The translations under genes and the position numbers were made by a program. A model generated the notes under the pieces. It had not been told where the DNA came from and did no database searches. It worked only from the letters and a program-made list of their open reading frames with translations. 64,000 nt of DNA, taken from assembly GCA_965657965.1 (NCBI GenBank), contig CBFHQM010000009.1:6658-70657 (forward strand). Direction: 5' to 3'. The stretch is from UBA8752 sp965657965 (GTDB lineage: Bacteria > Bacteroidota > Bacteroidia > Flavobacteriales_D > Sanyastnellaceae). Below are positions 16,785 to 27,444 of the stretch, in pieces. Every line of letters begins with the position of its first letter. Within the stretch, counting starts at the first letter, position 1.

Positions 16785-17572
16785 GTCACAGAGAGGCGAA
16801 GGCCATCCTCACCGAGGAAAACCCCTTTGGGCAATTCGGCGGCCACATCGGCATGGGCCCCCAATAAGTGGCTAATGTGCGTCAAGTATGCCGCACGGGG
16901 AGCGACTTTCTCGATGACTTCCAAGGCCTCTTCCAGATTAAAGTGGCTCATGTGTTTCTCTTTTCGAAGCGCATTCAAGACCAGAATTTCGGTTCCTTCC
17001 AATCTCGACCACGTCTCGGGCGCCAACGCATTGGCGTCTGTGATGTAAGAAATGGGACCAATCCGAAAACCGTAAACCGGCAGCTTGTAGTGCTGGACGG
17101 GAAGCGGAACCACGTTTACTCCTCCCATCGAAAATGGATTCCCGTCCAATGAATGCATGCGCACCCTTGGAATTCCAGGATATGGATTGGCCGAAAAAAC
17201 GTATTGAAATTCACGTCGCAAAGCCTCCTGAACGCGCGGTTCCGCGTAAACATCCATGTCCCGTTTTTGGCGGAAATTGAAGGCCCGGATGTCGTCCAAA
17301 CCCGCAACGTGGTCCTTGTGCTCGTGCGTAAACAACACGGCATCCAAGGTGCGCACATCGTTCTGCAGCATTTGCTGCCGAAAGTCAGGGCCAGTATCCA
17401 CCACAAATGTCTTGGGCCCCTCTGGCGCATGCACGCCATCGACCTCAAACAACGCGCTGGAACGCAGTCGCCGGTCTCGAACATCCGCCGAAGTGCACAC
17501 GTGGCAGTCACAAGCGATGACCGGAACCCCTTGCGAAGTGCCTGTACCGAGGAGTGTAAGATGGACGCCCAT
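16781..17572 (-). CDS. MBL-fold metallo-hydrolase (PhnP/RNase Z-like branch)
   Basis: 263 residues. Starts with L-L-G-T-G-T-S-Q-G-V-P and a C-D-C-H-V-C cluster that in PhnP-like enzymes binds a structural zinc; the catalytic metal motif is T-H-E-H-K-D-H (HxHxDH) near residue 85, with further ligands in I-T-D-A-N and the late T-H-I-S-H. Probably a phosphodiesterase acting on a small cyclic phosphate or nucleic-acid-related substrate; PhnP itself is unlikely because no phosphonate genes are near. First gene of the operon with the acyltransferase and rarA. Confidence 0.85.
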   Translation of the reverse strand: MGVHLTLLGTGTSQGVPVIACDCHVCTSADVRDRRLRSSALFEVDGVHAPEGPKTFVVDTGPDFRQQMLQNDVRTLDAVLFTHEHKDHVAGLDDIRAFNFRQKRDMDVYAEPRVQEALRREFQYVFSANPYPGIPRVRMHSLDGNPFSMGGVNVVPLPVQHYKLPVYGFRIGPISYITDANALAPETWSRLEGTEILVLNALRKEKHMSHFNLEEALEVIEKVAPRAAYLTHISHLLGAHADVAAELPKGVFLGEDGLRLSVT

Positions 17573-17654
17573 AGAATTCCAAAGTTAATTCGGGGGCGTT
17601 CGGGGGATACGGCCTTCGGACGATACCTTTGCGACACACCATTCTTTCGGAAAC

Positions 17655-19115
17655 GTGGAAAGCAACCGTGTCGTTCTCTCGGCCAAACAAAAGGCCCTCC
17701 GAATCAACATGAACCACGATCTCTATGGCACATTTGCCGAGATCGGGGCCGGTCAGGAGGTTGTGCGGCATTTTTTCCGCGCAGGCGGTGCCAGTGGCAC
17801 CATCGCCAAAACGATCAGCGCCTACGACAAGGACTTCAGCGATGCCATCTATGGCATTGAAAGGTCCGGGCGATATGTATGTGAGCCTCGGGTTCAAAAA
17901 ATGCTCGACCACGAGTATCGTTTGTGCGAAGAGCGCCTGCCCCGTGAAAAGCACCCTTCTAAGAAGTTCTTTGCTTTTGCCAATACGGTGGCCACCATCA
18001 ACTACCACAAGACCATCGAAGGACACGGGTGGTTTGGCGTTCGGTTTCAAACCGCACCCAACAAGCCGCCCAACACCATCATTCTGCACGCGCGCTTTCA
18101 CGAGCCCGATGCCTTGCTCCAACACGCCACCATTGGCATTCTCGGGGTCAACCTGATTTATGGATGTCACTTCCTGTTCAAGCAGCCCAACGATTTGTTG
18201 CAGAGCCTCTACGACGAACTGGACAAGGACCGAATCGAGATTGACACGATTCAGATGAATGGCCCGGACTTCGCGGGTGTGGACAACCGTTTGCTCTCGT
18301 TGCAACTGGTCAAGCATGGAATGACCGACGCCGTCATCTTCTCCCCCGACGGACGCAACTTGCAAGCAGCCGACGTGCTGTACAAGAAGAACATCCTCGC
18401 CATTCGTGGCAGCTTCCGCCCGGTCACCCGAGTCAATCTGGACATGACCCAACGGGGCTTGGCGATGTTCAAAGAGGAAAACCGCGTCGAAGAAGACAAA
18501 ATTCAGTTGTTGTTCGAGATCACCCTCAACAACCTCAAAGCCGAGGGAGACATCGACGAAAAAGACTTCTTGGACAGGGCTGACATCCTATGCTCACTTG
18601 GCCAGACGGTGCTCATTTCGAACTACCAGGAGTATTACAAGCTCATTGAATACTTCTCTCGCTACACCAAGAAACGCATGGGTGTCATCATGGGCGGAAA
18701 CGCCATGATGGACCTCTTCAATGAGCGCTATTATCGCGAGCTCAATGGCGGCATTCTCGAGGCATTTGGCATCATGTTCAGCCGAGACCTCAAGGTGTAT
18801 GCCTACCCTTGGCACGATGCCGCCAACGATGTGCTCATTCGGACGGACAATGCGCCCATCCACCCCCGCATCAAGCCCTTGTACGATTACCTCTTGTTCA
18901 ACAAGAGAATCACAGACATCCACCTCGACGACTTGTCCTTGCTTGACATCTTCAGTGCAGAGGTGCTTCGGATGATCCGTTCTGGTGAATCAGGATGGGA
19001 AGACATGGTGCCGCAGGAGGTCGACAACATCATCAAGCGCAGCCGTCTGTTTGGCTACGCTGGCCCTACTCCCACCACCGGCACCGGGCTTACGGATGCC
19101 GCCATGCTGAACTGA
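17655..19115 (+). CDS. Conserved protein of unknown function (YGTFAEIGAGQEV family)
   Basis: 486 residues. The start is a GTG at 17655; the next in-frame ATG (residue 19) would remove a conserved-looking K-A-L-R-I-N segment. Marks: Y-G-T-F-A-E-I-G-A-G-Q-E-V near residue 24, G-G-A-S-G-T-I-A-K, S-D-A-I-Y-G, F-F-A-F-A-N-T-V-A-T near 106, G-N-A-M-M-D-L-F near 350. From memory, relatives are widespread in Bacteroidota and carry unsupported automatic names (nicotinate-nucleotide adenylyltransferase, TonB-dependent receptor). I see neither an HxGH nucleotidyltransferase motif nor a beta-barrel or signal peptide, so it looks cytoplasmic and soluble. TACCTTTG (17624-17631) is a possible -7 promoter element. 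It has its own terminator. Confidence 0.85.
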   Translation: MESNRVVLSAKQKALRINMNHDLYGTFAEIGAGQEVVRHFFRAGGASGTIAKTISAYDKDFSDAIYGIERSGRYVCEPRVQKMLDHEYRLCEERLPREKHPSKKFFAFANTVATINYHKTIEGHGWFGVRFQTAPNKPPNTIILHARFHEPDALLQHATIGILGVNLIYGCHFLFKQPNDLLQSLYDELDKDRIEIDTIQMNGPDFAGVDNRLLSLQLVKHGMTDAVIFSPDGRNLQAADVLYKKNILAIRGSFRPVTRVNLDMTQRGLAMFKEENRVEEDKIQLLFEITLNNLKAEGDIDEKDFLDRADILCSLGQTVLISNYQEYYKLIEYFSRYTKKRMGVIMGGNAMMDLFNERYYRELNGGILEAFGIMFSRDLKVYAYPWHDAANDVLIRTDNAPIHPRIKPLYDYLLFNKRITDIHLDDLSLLDIFSAEVLRMIRSGESGWEDMVPQEVDNIIKRSRLFGYAGPTPTTGTGLTDAAMLN

Positions 19116-19180
19116 GCGTCAGAATGAAAGCGGGCTTGAAGGCCGCCGTTTCTTCCGACTTCTTGTCCTTTACCTCAAGC

Positions 19181-19209
19181 AAAAAGGCGGCCCGAAGGCC
19201 GCCTTTTTT
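19181..19209. terminator. Bidirectional terminator between 17655-19115 and rpoC
   Basis: AAAAAGGCGGCC and GGCCGCCTTTTTT form a near-perfect stem around a CGAA tetraloop, with A-run on one side and T-run on the other, so it works in both directions. It closes the long tRNA-tuf-rpoBC operon as well as the convergent + strand gene. Confidence 0.93.
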
Positions 19210-19233
19210 GCATTGCGAATGGAAGTGAAGGGC

Positions 19234-22200
19234 TTATTCAGCCGCTTCCGCATCTTCCACGTTCGCTTCCGTTAGGTTGTCGAACTCATCTTGTGAGCCC
19301 ACCACCATGTTGTGCCACTTGCGCACACCTGTTCCTGCAGGAATCAAGTGACCCACGATCACGTTCTCCTTCAGGCCGCCGAGGTGGTCCTCCTTGGCGC
19401 TAACTGCAGCCTCGTTGAGCACCTTCGTGGTCTCCTGGAAGGAGGCCGCCGAAATGAACGACTTGGTCTGCAATGAAGCACGGGTGATGCCCTGCAACAA
19501 CGGACGGGCTGTAGCGGGAAGCGCCTCACGGGCTTCCACCAACTTCCCATCGTTCCTGCGAATGGCACCGTTCTCATCACGCAATTGGCGTGCGGTCACC
19601 ATTTGGCCTTCGGTCAACTCCTTGCTGTCGCCAGCATCGGATACGACCACCATGCCAAACATGCGGTTGTTCTCGTCCATGAAGTCGGCCTTCTCAGCGA
19701 ACTGCTTCTCAAGGAAACGCGTATCGCCTGGATCTTCGACCACCACTTTCTTCATCATCTGGCGGACAATCACTTCGAAGTGCTTGTCGTTGATCTTCAC
19801 ACCCTGCAAGCGATACACCTCTTGAATCTCATTCACGAGGTACTCCTGCACAGCAGTTGGACCCTTAATCGCCAAGATGTCTGCTGGCGTTGTAGCGCCG
19901 TCCGACATGGGCATACCGGCCTTCACGAAGTCATTCTCTTGAACGAGGATGTGCTTGGCGAGTGGCACGAGGTACTTGCGCTTTTCTCCAGTGCGGCTCT
20001 CCACAATGATCTCACGGTTACCCCGCTTGATCTTGCCGTAAGAAGCGATACCGTCCACCTCTGACACAACTGCCGGGTTCGATGGGTTACGCGCTTCAAA
20101 GAGCTCCGTTACACGAGGCAAACCTCCCGTAATGTCACCGGACTTACCGGCCACACGTGGAATCTTCGCCAAGATGCGTCCGGTTCCAACGCTGTCGCCT
20201 TCCTCTACGCTCACGTGAGCGCCCACAGGAAGGGAGTAAACTTTAAGGACTTCCTTCTTAGGCCCAACAATGTGAATCGCAGGGTTCTTCTTCTTGTCCT
20301 TGGTCTCCGTGATCACAATCTCGCGGAATCCAGTCTGCTCGTCCAACTCCTCGCGGTACGTAACGCCCTCTTCGACCATGTCGAAGACAACCGTTCCGTC
20401 TTCCTCGCTGATGATGGCGTTGTTGTAGGGGTCCCAAGTACAAATGAGGTCTCCCTTCTTCACCTTCTTGCCGCTCTTGACATGAAGAATGCCGCCGTAA
20501 GGCAAGTTGGTTGAGCTCAGCGTGATGCCAATCTCGGCATCGATCACCTTGAACTCTGTAGAACGAGACACCACAACGGTCTCCACCTCGCCGTCAGGCG
20601 TGGTGCGCTGAACCGTGCGAAGGTCTTCCAATTCCACAACACCGTCTTGACGGGCCGTGATTTCGTTTTCGTCCGAGATCTTGGAAGCTGTACCACCTAC
20701 GTGGAACGTACGCAGTGTCAACTGTGTGCCTGGCTCACCAATCGATTGAGCGGCAATCACACCCACGGCTTCACCCTCCTGCACCAAACGGTTTGTGCTC
20801 AAGGCACGTCCGTAACACTTGGCACAAACGCCTTTGCGGCTTTCGCAGGTGAGCACAGAGCGCATCTCCACTTCATCGATGCCTGCAGCTTCGATACTGG
20901 CTGCTACAGCTTCGGTGATTTCCTCACCTCCAGCCACAATCAGCTCATCGGTTTCGGGGTGTAGCACATCCAAAACAGATGTACGGCCCACGATGCGGTC
21001 AGCCAATGACTCCACAATCTCCTCGTTTTTACGCAAAGCAGTGGCGTGCAAACCACGGATGGTTCCGCAGTCATACTCCGTGATGATCACGTCTTGAGCC
21101 ACGTCAACCAAACGACGGGTCAAGTAACCCGCGTCAGCTGTCTTCAACGCCGTATCCGCCAGTCCCTTCCGGGCACCGTGGGTAGAGATGAAGTACTCCA
21201 AGATGGACAGTCCCTCCTTAAAGTTCGAGAGAATCGGGTTTTCAATGATGTCCTGACCTCCTGCCGCACTGGACTTTTGAGGCTTGGCCATCAAACCACG
21301 CATTCCGCTCAACTGACGAATCTGCTCCTTGGAACCACGGGCGCCAGAGTGCATCATCATGTAAATGGAGTTGAAGCCTTGCTTGTCTGTTTCCAGACGC
21401 TCCATCAGGATGTTCGTCAACCTCGAGTTGGTGTTGGTCCAAATGTCAATGATCTGGTTGTACCGCTCGTTGTTGGTGATCAGACCCATGTTGTAGTTGT
21501 CCATCACCTCACCCACACGGTCATTTGCCGCATCGACCAACTCCACTTTCTCTTTTGGTATGATGATGTCGTTGAGGTTGAAGCTCAAGCCGCCTTTATA
21601 GGCCATCGTGAAGCCGAGCTTCTTGATGTCGTCGAGGAACTGAACTGTACGTGGCACGCCCACAGCGAGCAACACGTCCGAAATGATCGTCCGGAGGCTC
21701 TTCTTGGTCAGAAGGTCATTCACATAACCAGCTTCCGTTGGCACCACTTCATTGAAGAGCACACGACCCACAGTGGTATCCACAATGCTGGCATTGCCCA
21801 TGTGATCGTTCCAACGCACCTTAATTCCCGCGTGCAACGCCGCGCGGCCTTCGTTGTAAGCGATGATCACCTCTTCTGGAGAGTAGAAGGTCATGCCTTC
21901 TCCTTTCACTGGCTCCTCCTTGGTGGATTTGCGCTCTTTGGTGATGTAGTACAAACCGAGAACCATGTCCTGTGATGGGACCGTAATCGGAGCACCGTTC
22001 GCAGGGTTCAAGATGTTGTGGCTGGCCAGCATCAAAAGCTGAGCCTCCAAAATGGCCGCAGGGCCCAATGGGAGGTGAACCGCCATCTGGTCACCGTCGA
22101 AGTCAGCGTTAAACGCCGTACACGCCAGTGGGTGCAACTGCAACGCCTTGCCCTCGATCATCTTGGGCTGGAATGCCTGGATACCCAAACGGTGAAGGGT

Positions 22201-23532
22201 AGGAGCACGGTTGAGCAGCACAGGGTGCGACTTCATCACGTTTTCCAAGATGTCCCACACCACAGGCTCTTTGGCATCCACAATCTTCTTGGCTGACTTC
22301 ACGGTCTTCACCACACCCCGCTCAATCATCTTGCGGATGATGAAGGGCTTGTAAAGCTCAGCGGCCATGTTCTTCGGCATGCCACACTCGTGGAGCTTGA
22401 GTTCAGGACCAACGACGATAACAGAACGTGCAGAGTAGTCCACACGCTTACCGAGGAGGTTCTGACGGAAACGGCCCTGCTTTCCCTTCAGGCTGTCTGA
22501 GAGAGACTTCAGCGGACGGTTGCTTTCGGTCTTCACAGCAGAAGACTTCCGGCTGTTGTCGAACAAGCTGTCCACAGCTTCTTGCAACATCCGCTTCTCG
22601 TTCCGGAGAATCACATCTGGGGCCTTGATCTCGATCAATCGCTTCAAGCGGTTGTTCCGGATGATCACACGGCGGTAGAGGTCATTCAAGTCAGAAGTAG
22701 CGAAACGTCCGCCATCGAGTGGCACCAATGGACGCAGCTCTGGTGGAATCACAGGAACGACCTTGACGATCATCCATTCCGGCTTGTTTTCAATGCGGTG
22801 ATTCGCATCGCGCAATGCTTCCACAACCTGGAGGCGCTTCAGCGCCTCGTTCTTACGCTGCTGGCTGGTCTCGGTGTTGGCACTGTGACGCAGGTCGAAG
22901 CTCAGTTGGTTCAAGTCGAGGTTGCCCAACATGTCGTAGAGGGCTTCTGCGCCCATCTTCGCCACAAACTTGTTGGGGTCTTTCTCGTCGAGGTACTGAT
23001 TGTCCTTGGGCAACGTATCCAGAATGTCCAAGTACTCCTCTTCAGTAAGGAATTCGTTGACATCCAAAGACTCTCCATCCGTCTTCGTTGCGACACCCGG
23101 CTGGATGACGACATAACGCTCGTAATAGATGATCTGATCGAGCTTCTTGGTGGGCAGTCCCAGCAAGTAACCGATTTTGTTTGGCAGGCTTCGGAAGTAC
23201 CAGATGTGCGCCACAGGGATCACAAGCTGAATGTGTCCCATGCGCTCACGGCGGACTTTCTTTTCGGTCACTTCTACGCCACAACGGTCGCAGACGATTC
23301 CCTTGTAGCGAATCCGCTTGTACTTGCCGCAGTGGCACTCGTAGTCCTTGACAGGGCCGAAAATGCGCTCGCAGAAAAGGCCATCGCGCTCGGGCTTGTA
23401 AGTCCGGTAGTTGATGGTCTCAGGCTTCAGCACCTCGCCATGGCTTTGCTCGAGGATTTCCTCGGGCGATGCCATGCTGATGCGAATCTTGTTGAAGTCG
23501 CTCGAGAGCTTCGGGGTCTTGTTGTTGGTCAT
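19234..23532 (-). CDS. rpoC: DNA-directed RNA polymerase subunit beta'
   Basis: 1432 residues, normal for Bacteroidota. Catalytic N-A-D-F-D-G-D-Q-M (Mg2+ binding) near residue 475; the N-terminal zinc ribbon C-H-C-G...C-D-R-C-G near residues 65-85; a second zinc site C-E-S-R-K-G-V-C-A-K-C-Y-G near 890; bridge-helix and trigger-loop region G-E-P-G-T-Q-L-T-L-R-T-F-H. Lies 37 bases after rpoB. Confidence 0.99.
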   Translation of the reverse strand: MTNNKTPKLSSDFNKIRISMASPEEILEQSHGEVLKPETINYRTYKPERDGLFCERIFGPVKDYECHCGKYKRIRYKGIVCDRCGVEVTEKKVRRERMGHIQLVIPVAHIWYFRSLPNKIGYLLGLPTKKLDQIIYYERYVVIQPGVATKTDGESLDVNEFLTEEEYLDILDTLPKDNQYLDEKDPNKFVAKMGAEALYDMLGNLDLNQLSFDLRHSANTETSQQRKNEALKRLQVVEALRDANHRIENKPEWMIVKVVPVIPPELRPLVPLDGGRFATSDLNDLYRRVIIRNNRLKRLIEIKAPDVILRNEKRMLQEAVDSLFDNSRKSSAVKTESNRPLKSLSDSLKGKQGRFRQNLLGKRVDYSARSVIVVGPELKLHECGMPKNMAAELYKPFIIRKMIERGVVKTVKSAKKIVDAKEPVVWDILENVMKSHPVLLNRAPTLHRLGIQAFQPKMIEGKALQLHPLACTAFNADFDGDQMAVHLPLGPAAILEAQLLMLASHNILNPANGAPITVPSQDMVLGLYYITKERKSTKEEPVKGEGMTFYSPEEVIIAYNEGRAALHAGIKVRWNDHMGNASIVDTTVGRVLFNEVVPTEAGYVNDLLTKKSLRTIISDVLLAVGVPRTVQFLDDIKKLGFTMAYKGGLSFNLNDIIIPKEKVELVDAANDRVGEVMDNYNMGLITNNERYNQIIDIWTNTNSRLTNILMERLETDKQGFNSIYMMMHSGARGSKEQIRQLSGMRGLMAKPQKSSAAGGQDIIENPILSNFKEGLSILEYFISTHGARKGLADTALKTADAGYLTRRLVDVAQDVIITEYDCGTIRGLHATALRKNEEIVESLADRIVGRTSVLDVLHPETDELIVAGGEEITEAVAASIEAAGIDEVEMRSVLTCESRKGVCAKCYGRALSTNRLVQEGEAVGVIAAQSIGEPGTQLTLRTFHVGGTASKISDENEITARQDGVVELEDLRTVQRTTPDGEVETVVVSRSTEFKVIDAEIGITLSSTNLPYGGILHVKSGKKVKKGDLICTWDPYNNAIISEEDGTVVFDMVEEGVTYREELDEQTGFREIVITETKDKKKNPAIHIVGPKKEVLKVYSLPVGAHVSVEEGDSVGTGRILAKIPRVAGKSGDITGGLPRVTELFEARNPSNPAVVSEVDGIASYGKIKRGNREIIVESRTGEKRKYLVPLAKHILVQENDFVKAGMPMSDGATTPADILAIKGPTAVQEYLVNEIQEVYRLQGVKINDKHFEVIVRQMMKKVVVEDPGDTRFLEKQFAEKADFMDENNRMFGMVVVSDAGDSKELTEGQMVTARQLRDENGAIRRNDGKLVEAREALPATARPLLQGITRASLQTKSFISAASFQETTKVLNEAAVSAKEDHLGGLKENVIVGHLIPAGTGVRKWHNMVVGSQDEFDNLTEANVEDAEAAE

Positions 23533-23569
23533 CTTTTGGTGAAGATCAATGGGTTGAAGCAGGAGTGAC

Positions 23570-26500
23570 TCAGGCCTCCAAGGCCACGGTCAATCCCAAT
23601 CCGCGCAACTCGTGCATCAATACGTTAAAGGATTCCGGAATGCCTGGTGTTGGCATAGGATCTCCTTTCACAATCGCCTCGTAGGTCTTGGCGCGTCCGA
23701 CAACGTCGTCCGACTTGACCGTGAGGATTTCCTGAAGAATGTGGGAGGCACCGAAGGCCTCGAGGGCCCACACCTCCATCTCTCCAAAACGCTGTCCACC
23801 GAACTGCGCCTTACCACCCAACGGCTGCTGGGTAATGAGACTGTAGGGTCCGATTGAACGGGCGTGCATTTTGTCGTCCACCATGTGACTCAGTTTGATC
23901 ATGTAGATCACACCGACCGTTGCGGGCTGGTCAAAACGCTCACCTGTTTCTCCGTCGTAGAGGTGGGTTACACCAAAACTCGGCACATTGGCCTTCTCCG
24001 TGTATCCGGTAATGTCGTCCAGACTTGCACCATCAAAAATGGGCGTTGCGAACTTCATTCCGAGCTTCTCTCCTGCCCATCCCAACACAGTCTCATAGAT
24101 CTGTCCGAGGTTCATTCGAGAAGGTACACCAAGTGGGTTGAGCACGATGTCCACAGGGGTTCCGTCCTCGAGGAACGGCATGTCTTCCTTCCGCACGATA
24201 CGGGCGACAATTCCCTTGTTTCCGTGACGTCCAGCCATCTTATCTCCCACCTTCAGCTTCCGCTTGTTGGCGACAAATACTTTGGCGAGTTTCACGATGC
24301 CTGCAGGCAACTCATCGCCTACCGTCACTTGGAACTTCTTCCGCTTGAACGTACCGAGGAGGTCGTTGTACTTCAGGTTGTAGTTGTGCACCACGCGCTT
24401 CACCAAACGGTTGTTGTCCTCGTCGCGTGTCCAGCCGTCTGTGTTGACGATGCTGAAGTCCAGAGTCTGCAATGCGCGCTGGGTAAACTTGACGCCCTTC
24501 TTGATCTGAACTTCCTTGTAGTAGTTCATGACCCCTTGAGACGTCTTGCCTCCGACCACCTTCATCAACTTCTCGATGAGGCCTTTGCGAAGCACTGCTG
24601 CTTCCTTGTCGAATTCACCGTCGATGGTCTCCAAAATGGCCTTGTCCGCAGCCTTTGACTTGCGGTCCTTGACCATGCGAGAGAACAACATCTTGTCGAT
24701 GACCACGCCCGAGGCACTGGGACCGAGCTTCAAAGAGGCGTCTTTGACGTCTCCAGCCTTGTCACCAAAAATTGCACGGAGCAACTTCTCCTCTGGACTG
24801 GGGTCACTCTCTCCTTTCGGCGTGATTTTTCCAATCAAAATGTCGCCTGCACCCACGTGGGCACCAATGCGAATCAATCCGTTTTCGTCGAGGTCTTTGG
24901 TGGCTTCTTCACTCACGTTCGGGATGTCCGCTGTGAGCTCTTCCTGTCCGCGTTTCGTGTCGCGTACCTCCAAGCTGTACTCAGTCACGTGCAATGAAGT
25001 GAAAACGTCCTCCCGAACCACACGGTCCGAAATCACGATCGCATCCTCAAAGTTGTACCCTTTCCAAGGCATGAAGGCCACCTTCATGTTCTGACCCAAA
25101 GCGAGCTCTCCGCTCTGCGTTGAGTATCCCTCCACCATGATGTCGCCGCGCTCCACGCGCATGCCTTTCGACACAATGGGCTTCAAGTTGATGCACGTAC
25201 CCTGGTTGGTCTTGGCGAACTTGGTGATGTCGTAGACTTTAATGTCGTCTTCGAAAGAAACCAAACGGTCGTTTTCGTCCATCTGGTAACGGATGTGGAT
25301 CTCGTTTCCGTCCACGTATTCCACTACACCATCGCCTTCGGCTGTAACCAACACTCGGCTGTCACGGGCCACTTGACTCTCCAAACCAGTACCCACAATA
25401 GGACTATTTGGACGCATCAAAGGCACCGCCTGACGCATCATGTTCGATCCCATCAACGCACGGTTCGCGTCGTCATTCTCCAAGAAAGGAATCAATGAAG
25501 CCGCAATCGAAGCAATTTGGTTCGGTGCCACGTCCACGTACTTGATCTCCGTTGGAGCCACGAGCGGGAAGTCACCTTGCAAACGCGCCTTGATGATGTC
25601 GTTCTTGAACGTACCGTCGTCGTTCAGTCCCACTGTCGCTTGCGCGATGATGGCACTGTCTTCTTCTTCGGCAGACAAATAGGAGATGCCTTCACCCCCA
25701 ACACGTGCCACGCCCTCGTTGACTTCGCGGTAAGGCGTTTCAATGAAACCGAGTCGGTTCACCTTGGCGTAAACGCAGAGAGAGCTGATCAAACCAATGT
25801 TTGGTCCCTCTGGCGTCTCGATCGTGCACAGACGTCCATAGTGCGTGTAGTGCACGTCTCGAACCTCAAAACCAGCACGCTCACGTGACAAACCACCAGG
25901 TCCGAGTGCGGAGATTCTACGCTTGTGCGTCACCTCACTCAGTGGGTTGGTCTGGTCCATGAACTGGCTCAGCTGGTTGGTTCCAAAGAAGGAATTGATG
26001 ACCGAGCTGAGTGTCTTCGCGTTGATCAAGTCCGTTGGAGTGAACACCTCGTTGTCACGGACATTCATCCGCTCACGAATGGTCCGTGCCATCCGGGCAA
26101 GACCCACACCAAACTGGTTGTGAAGCTGCTCACCCACCGTACGAATACGACGGTTAGACAGGTGGTCAATGTCGTCCACATCTGACTTCGAGTTCACCAG
26201 GTCAATGAGGAACTTGATGATCAGGATAATGTCGTCCTTGGTGAGTGTCCGAGACTCCTCGGACATGTCGATGCCCAACTTCCGGTTGATTCGGAAACGG
26301 CCAACTTCACCCAAGTCATAACGCTGCTCTGAGAAGAACAACTTGTCAATCACGCCGCGGGCCGTATCCATGTCTGGCGGCTCGGCATTACGCAGTTGAC
26401 GGTAGATGTATTCCACCGCTTCCTTTTCGCTGTTCGAAGGGTCCTTCTGCAGCGTGTTGTGAATGATGGCGTAGTCCGCTTGGTTGATGTCCTCCTTATG

Positions 26501-27385
26501 CAGGATGATGGACTTCGAGCCGGACTCCGTAATGAGCTCAATGTGCTCCTTCTCGAGGACAGTGTCACGGTCCAACACGAGCTCGTTGCGCTCGATGCTG
26601 ACCACCTCACCGGTGTCTTCGTCTACGAAATCTTCAATCCACGTCTTGAGCACACGTGCAGCCAAACGCCGACCGAGGACACGCTTCACGCCTGCCTTGG
26701 AGACTTTAACCTCTTCGGCCAAGTCAAAAATGCCAAGAATGTCGCGGTCAGACTCGTATCCAATGGAACGCAACAACGTGGTCACAGGAAGCTTCTTCTT
26801 CCGGTCGATGTACGCGTACATCACACTGTTGATGTCGGTCGCGAATTCAATCCAACTTCCTTTGAAAGGAATGATTCGTGCGCTGTACAGCTTCGTCCCG
26901 TTCGCGTGACGGCTCTGGCCGAAGAACACGCCGGGTGAGCGGTGCAACTGATTGACGATGATTCTCTCGGCGCCATTCACCACAAATGAACCTCGGGGGG
27001 TCATGTAGGGAATCGTGCCCAGGTAAACGTCCTGTACGATGGTTTCAAAGTCCTCGTGCTCAGGGTCTGTGCAATACAGCTTCAACTTGGCTTTCAGCGG
27101 GACGCTGTAAGTCAAACCACGCTCAATGCACTCTTCGATGCTGTAGCGCGGCGGGTCGATGAAGTAGTCGAGAAACTCCAACACGAATTGATTCCGCGTG
27201 TCGGTGATCGGAAAGTTCTCATTGAACACCTTAAACAAACCTTCGGTGTCACGGTCTTCTGGCTTGGTCTCAAGCTGGAAGAACTCGCGGAACGACCGGA
27301 GCTGAATGTCAAGAAAGTCCGGATAAGCGAGATCCGGAGTGGTGCTGGCGAAAGAGTGTCGCTGCTGCAGTTGTGGCGTCAACAT
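23570..27385 (-). CDS. rpoB: DNA-directed RNA polymerase subunit beta
   Basis: 1271 residues from the ATG at 27385; a TTG 27 bases further up is the only alternative and is less likely, since the known N-terminus of this family begins just before Y-P-D-F-L-D-I-Q. Rifampicin-pocket segment F-F-G-T-N-Q-L-S-Q-F-M-D-Q near residue 475, followed by H-K-R-R-I-S-A-L-G-P-G-G-L, unaltered at the visible key positions. C-terminal G-G-K-A-Q-F-G-G-Q-R-F-G-E-M-E is the clamp-anchor region. A 141-base leader with two hairpins separates it from rplL. Confidence 0.99.
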   Translation of the reverse strand: MLTPQLQQRHSFASTTPDLAYPDFLDIQLRSFREFFQLETKPEDRDTEGLFKVFNENFPITDTRNQFVLEFLDYFIDPPRYSIEECIERGLTYSVPLKAKLKLYCTDPEHEDFETIVQDVYLGTIPYMTPRGSFVVNGAERIIVNQLHRSPGVFFGQSRHANGTKLYSARIIPFKGSWIEFATDINSVMYAYIDRKKKLPVTTLLRSIGYESDRDILGIFDLAEEVKVSKAGVKRVLGRRLAARVLKTWIEDFVDEDTGEVVSIERNELVLDRDTVLEKEHIELITESGSKSIILHKEDINQADYAIIHNTLQKDPSNSEKEAVEYIYRQLRNAEPPDMDTARGVIDKLFFSEQRYDLGEVGRFRINRKLGIDMSEESRTLTKDDIILIIKFLIDLVNSKSDVDDIDHLSNRRIRTVGEQLHNQFGVGLARMARTIRERMNVRDNEVFTPTDLINAKTLSSVINSFFGTNQLSQFMDQTNPLSEVTHKRRISALGPGGLSRERAGFEVRDVHYTHYGRLCTIETPEGPNIGLISSLCVYAKVNRLGFIETPYREVNEGVARVGGEGISYLSAEEEDSAIIAQATVGLNDDGTFKNDIIKARLQGDFPLVAPTEIKYVDVAPNQIASIAASLIPFLENDDANRALMGSNMMRQAVPLMRPNSPIVGTGLESQVARDSRVLVTAEGDGVVEYVDGNEIHIRYQMDENDRLVSFEDDIKVYDITKFAKTNQGTCINLKPIVSKGMRVERGDIMVEGYSTQSGELALGQNMKVAFMPWKGYNFEDAIVISDRVVREDVFTSLHVTEYSLEVRDTKRGQEELTADIPNVSEEATKDLDENGLIRIGAHVGAGDILIGKITPKGESDPSPEEKLLRAIFGDKAGDVKDASLKLGPSASGVVIDKMLFSRMVKDRKSKAADKAILETIDGEFDKEAAVLRKGLIEKLMKVVGGKTSQGVMNYYKEVQIKKGVKFTQRALQTLDFSIVNTDGWTRDEDNNRLVKRVVHNYNLKYNDLLGTFKRKKFQVTVGDELPAGIVKLAKVFVANKRKLKVGDKMAGRHGNKGIVARIVRKEDMPFLEDGTPVDIVLNPLGVPSRMNLGQIYETVLGWAGEKLGMKFATPIFDGASLDDITGYTEKANVPSFGVTHLYDGETGERFDQPATVGVIYMIKLSHMVDDKMHARSIGPYSLITQQPLGGKAQFGGQRFGEMEVWALEAFGASHILQEILTVKSDDVVGRAKTYEAIVKGDPMPTPGIPESFNVLMHELRGLGLTVALEA

Positions 27386-27444
27386 ATTGTGCGGCTTATC
27401 GGAGGGGTACAAATCGCAGGCGTGCAGGTAGGTTTTGGGGGCGC

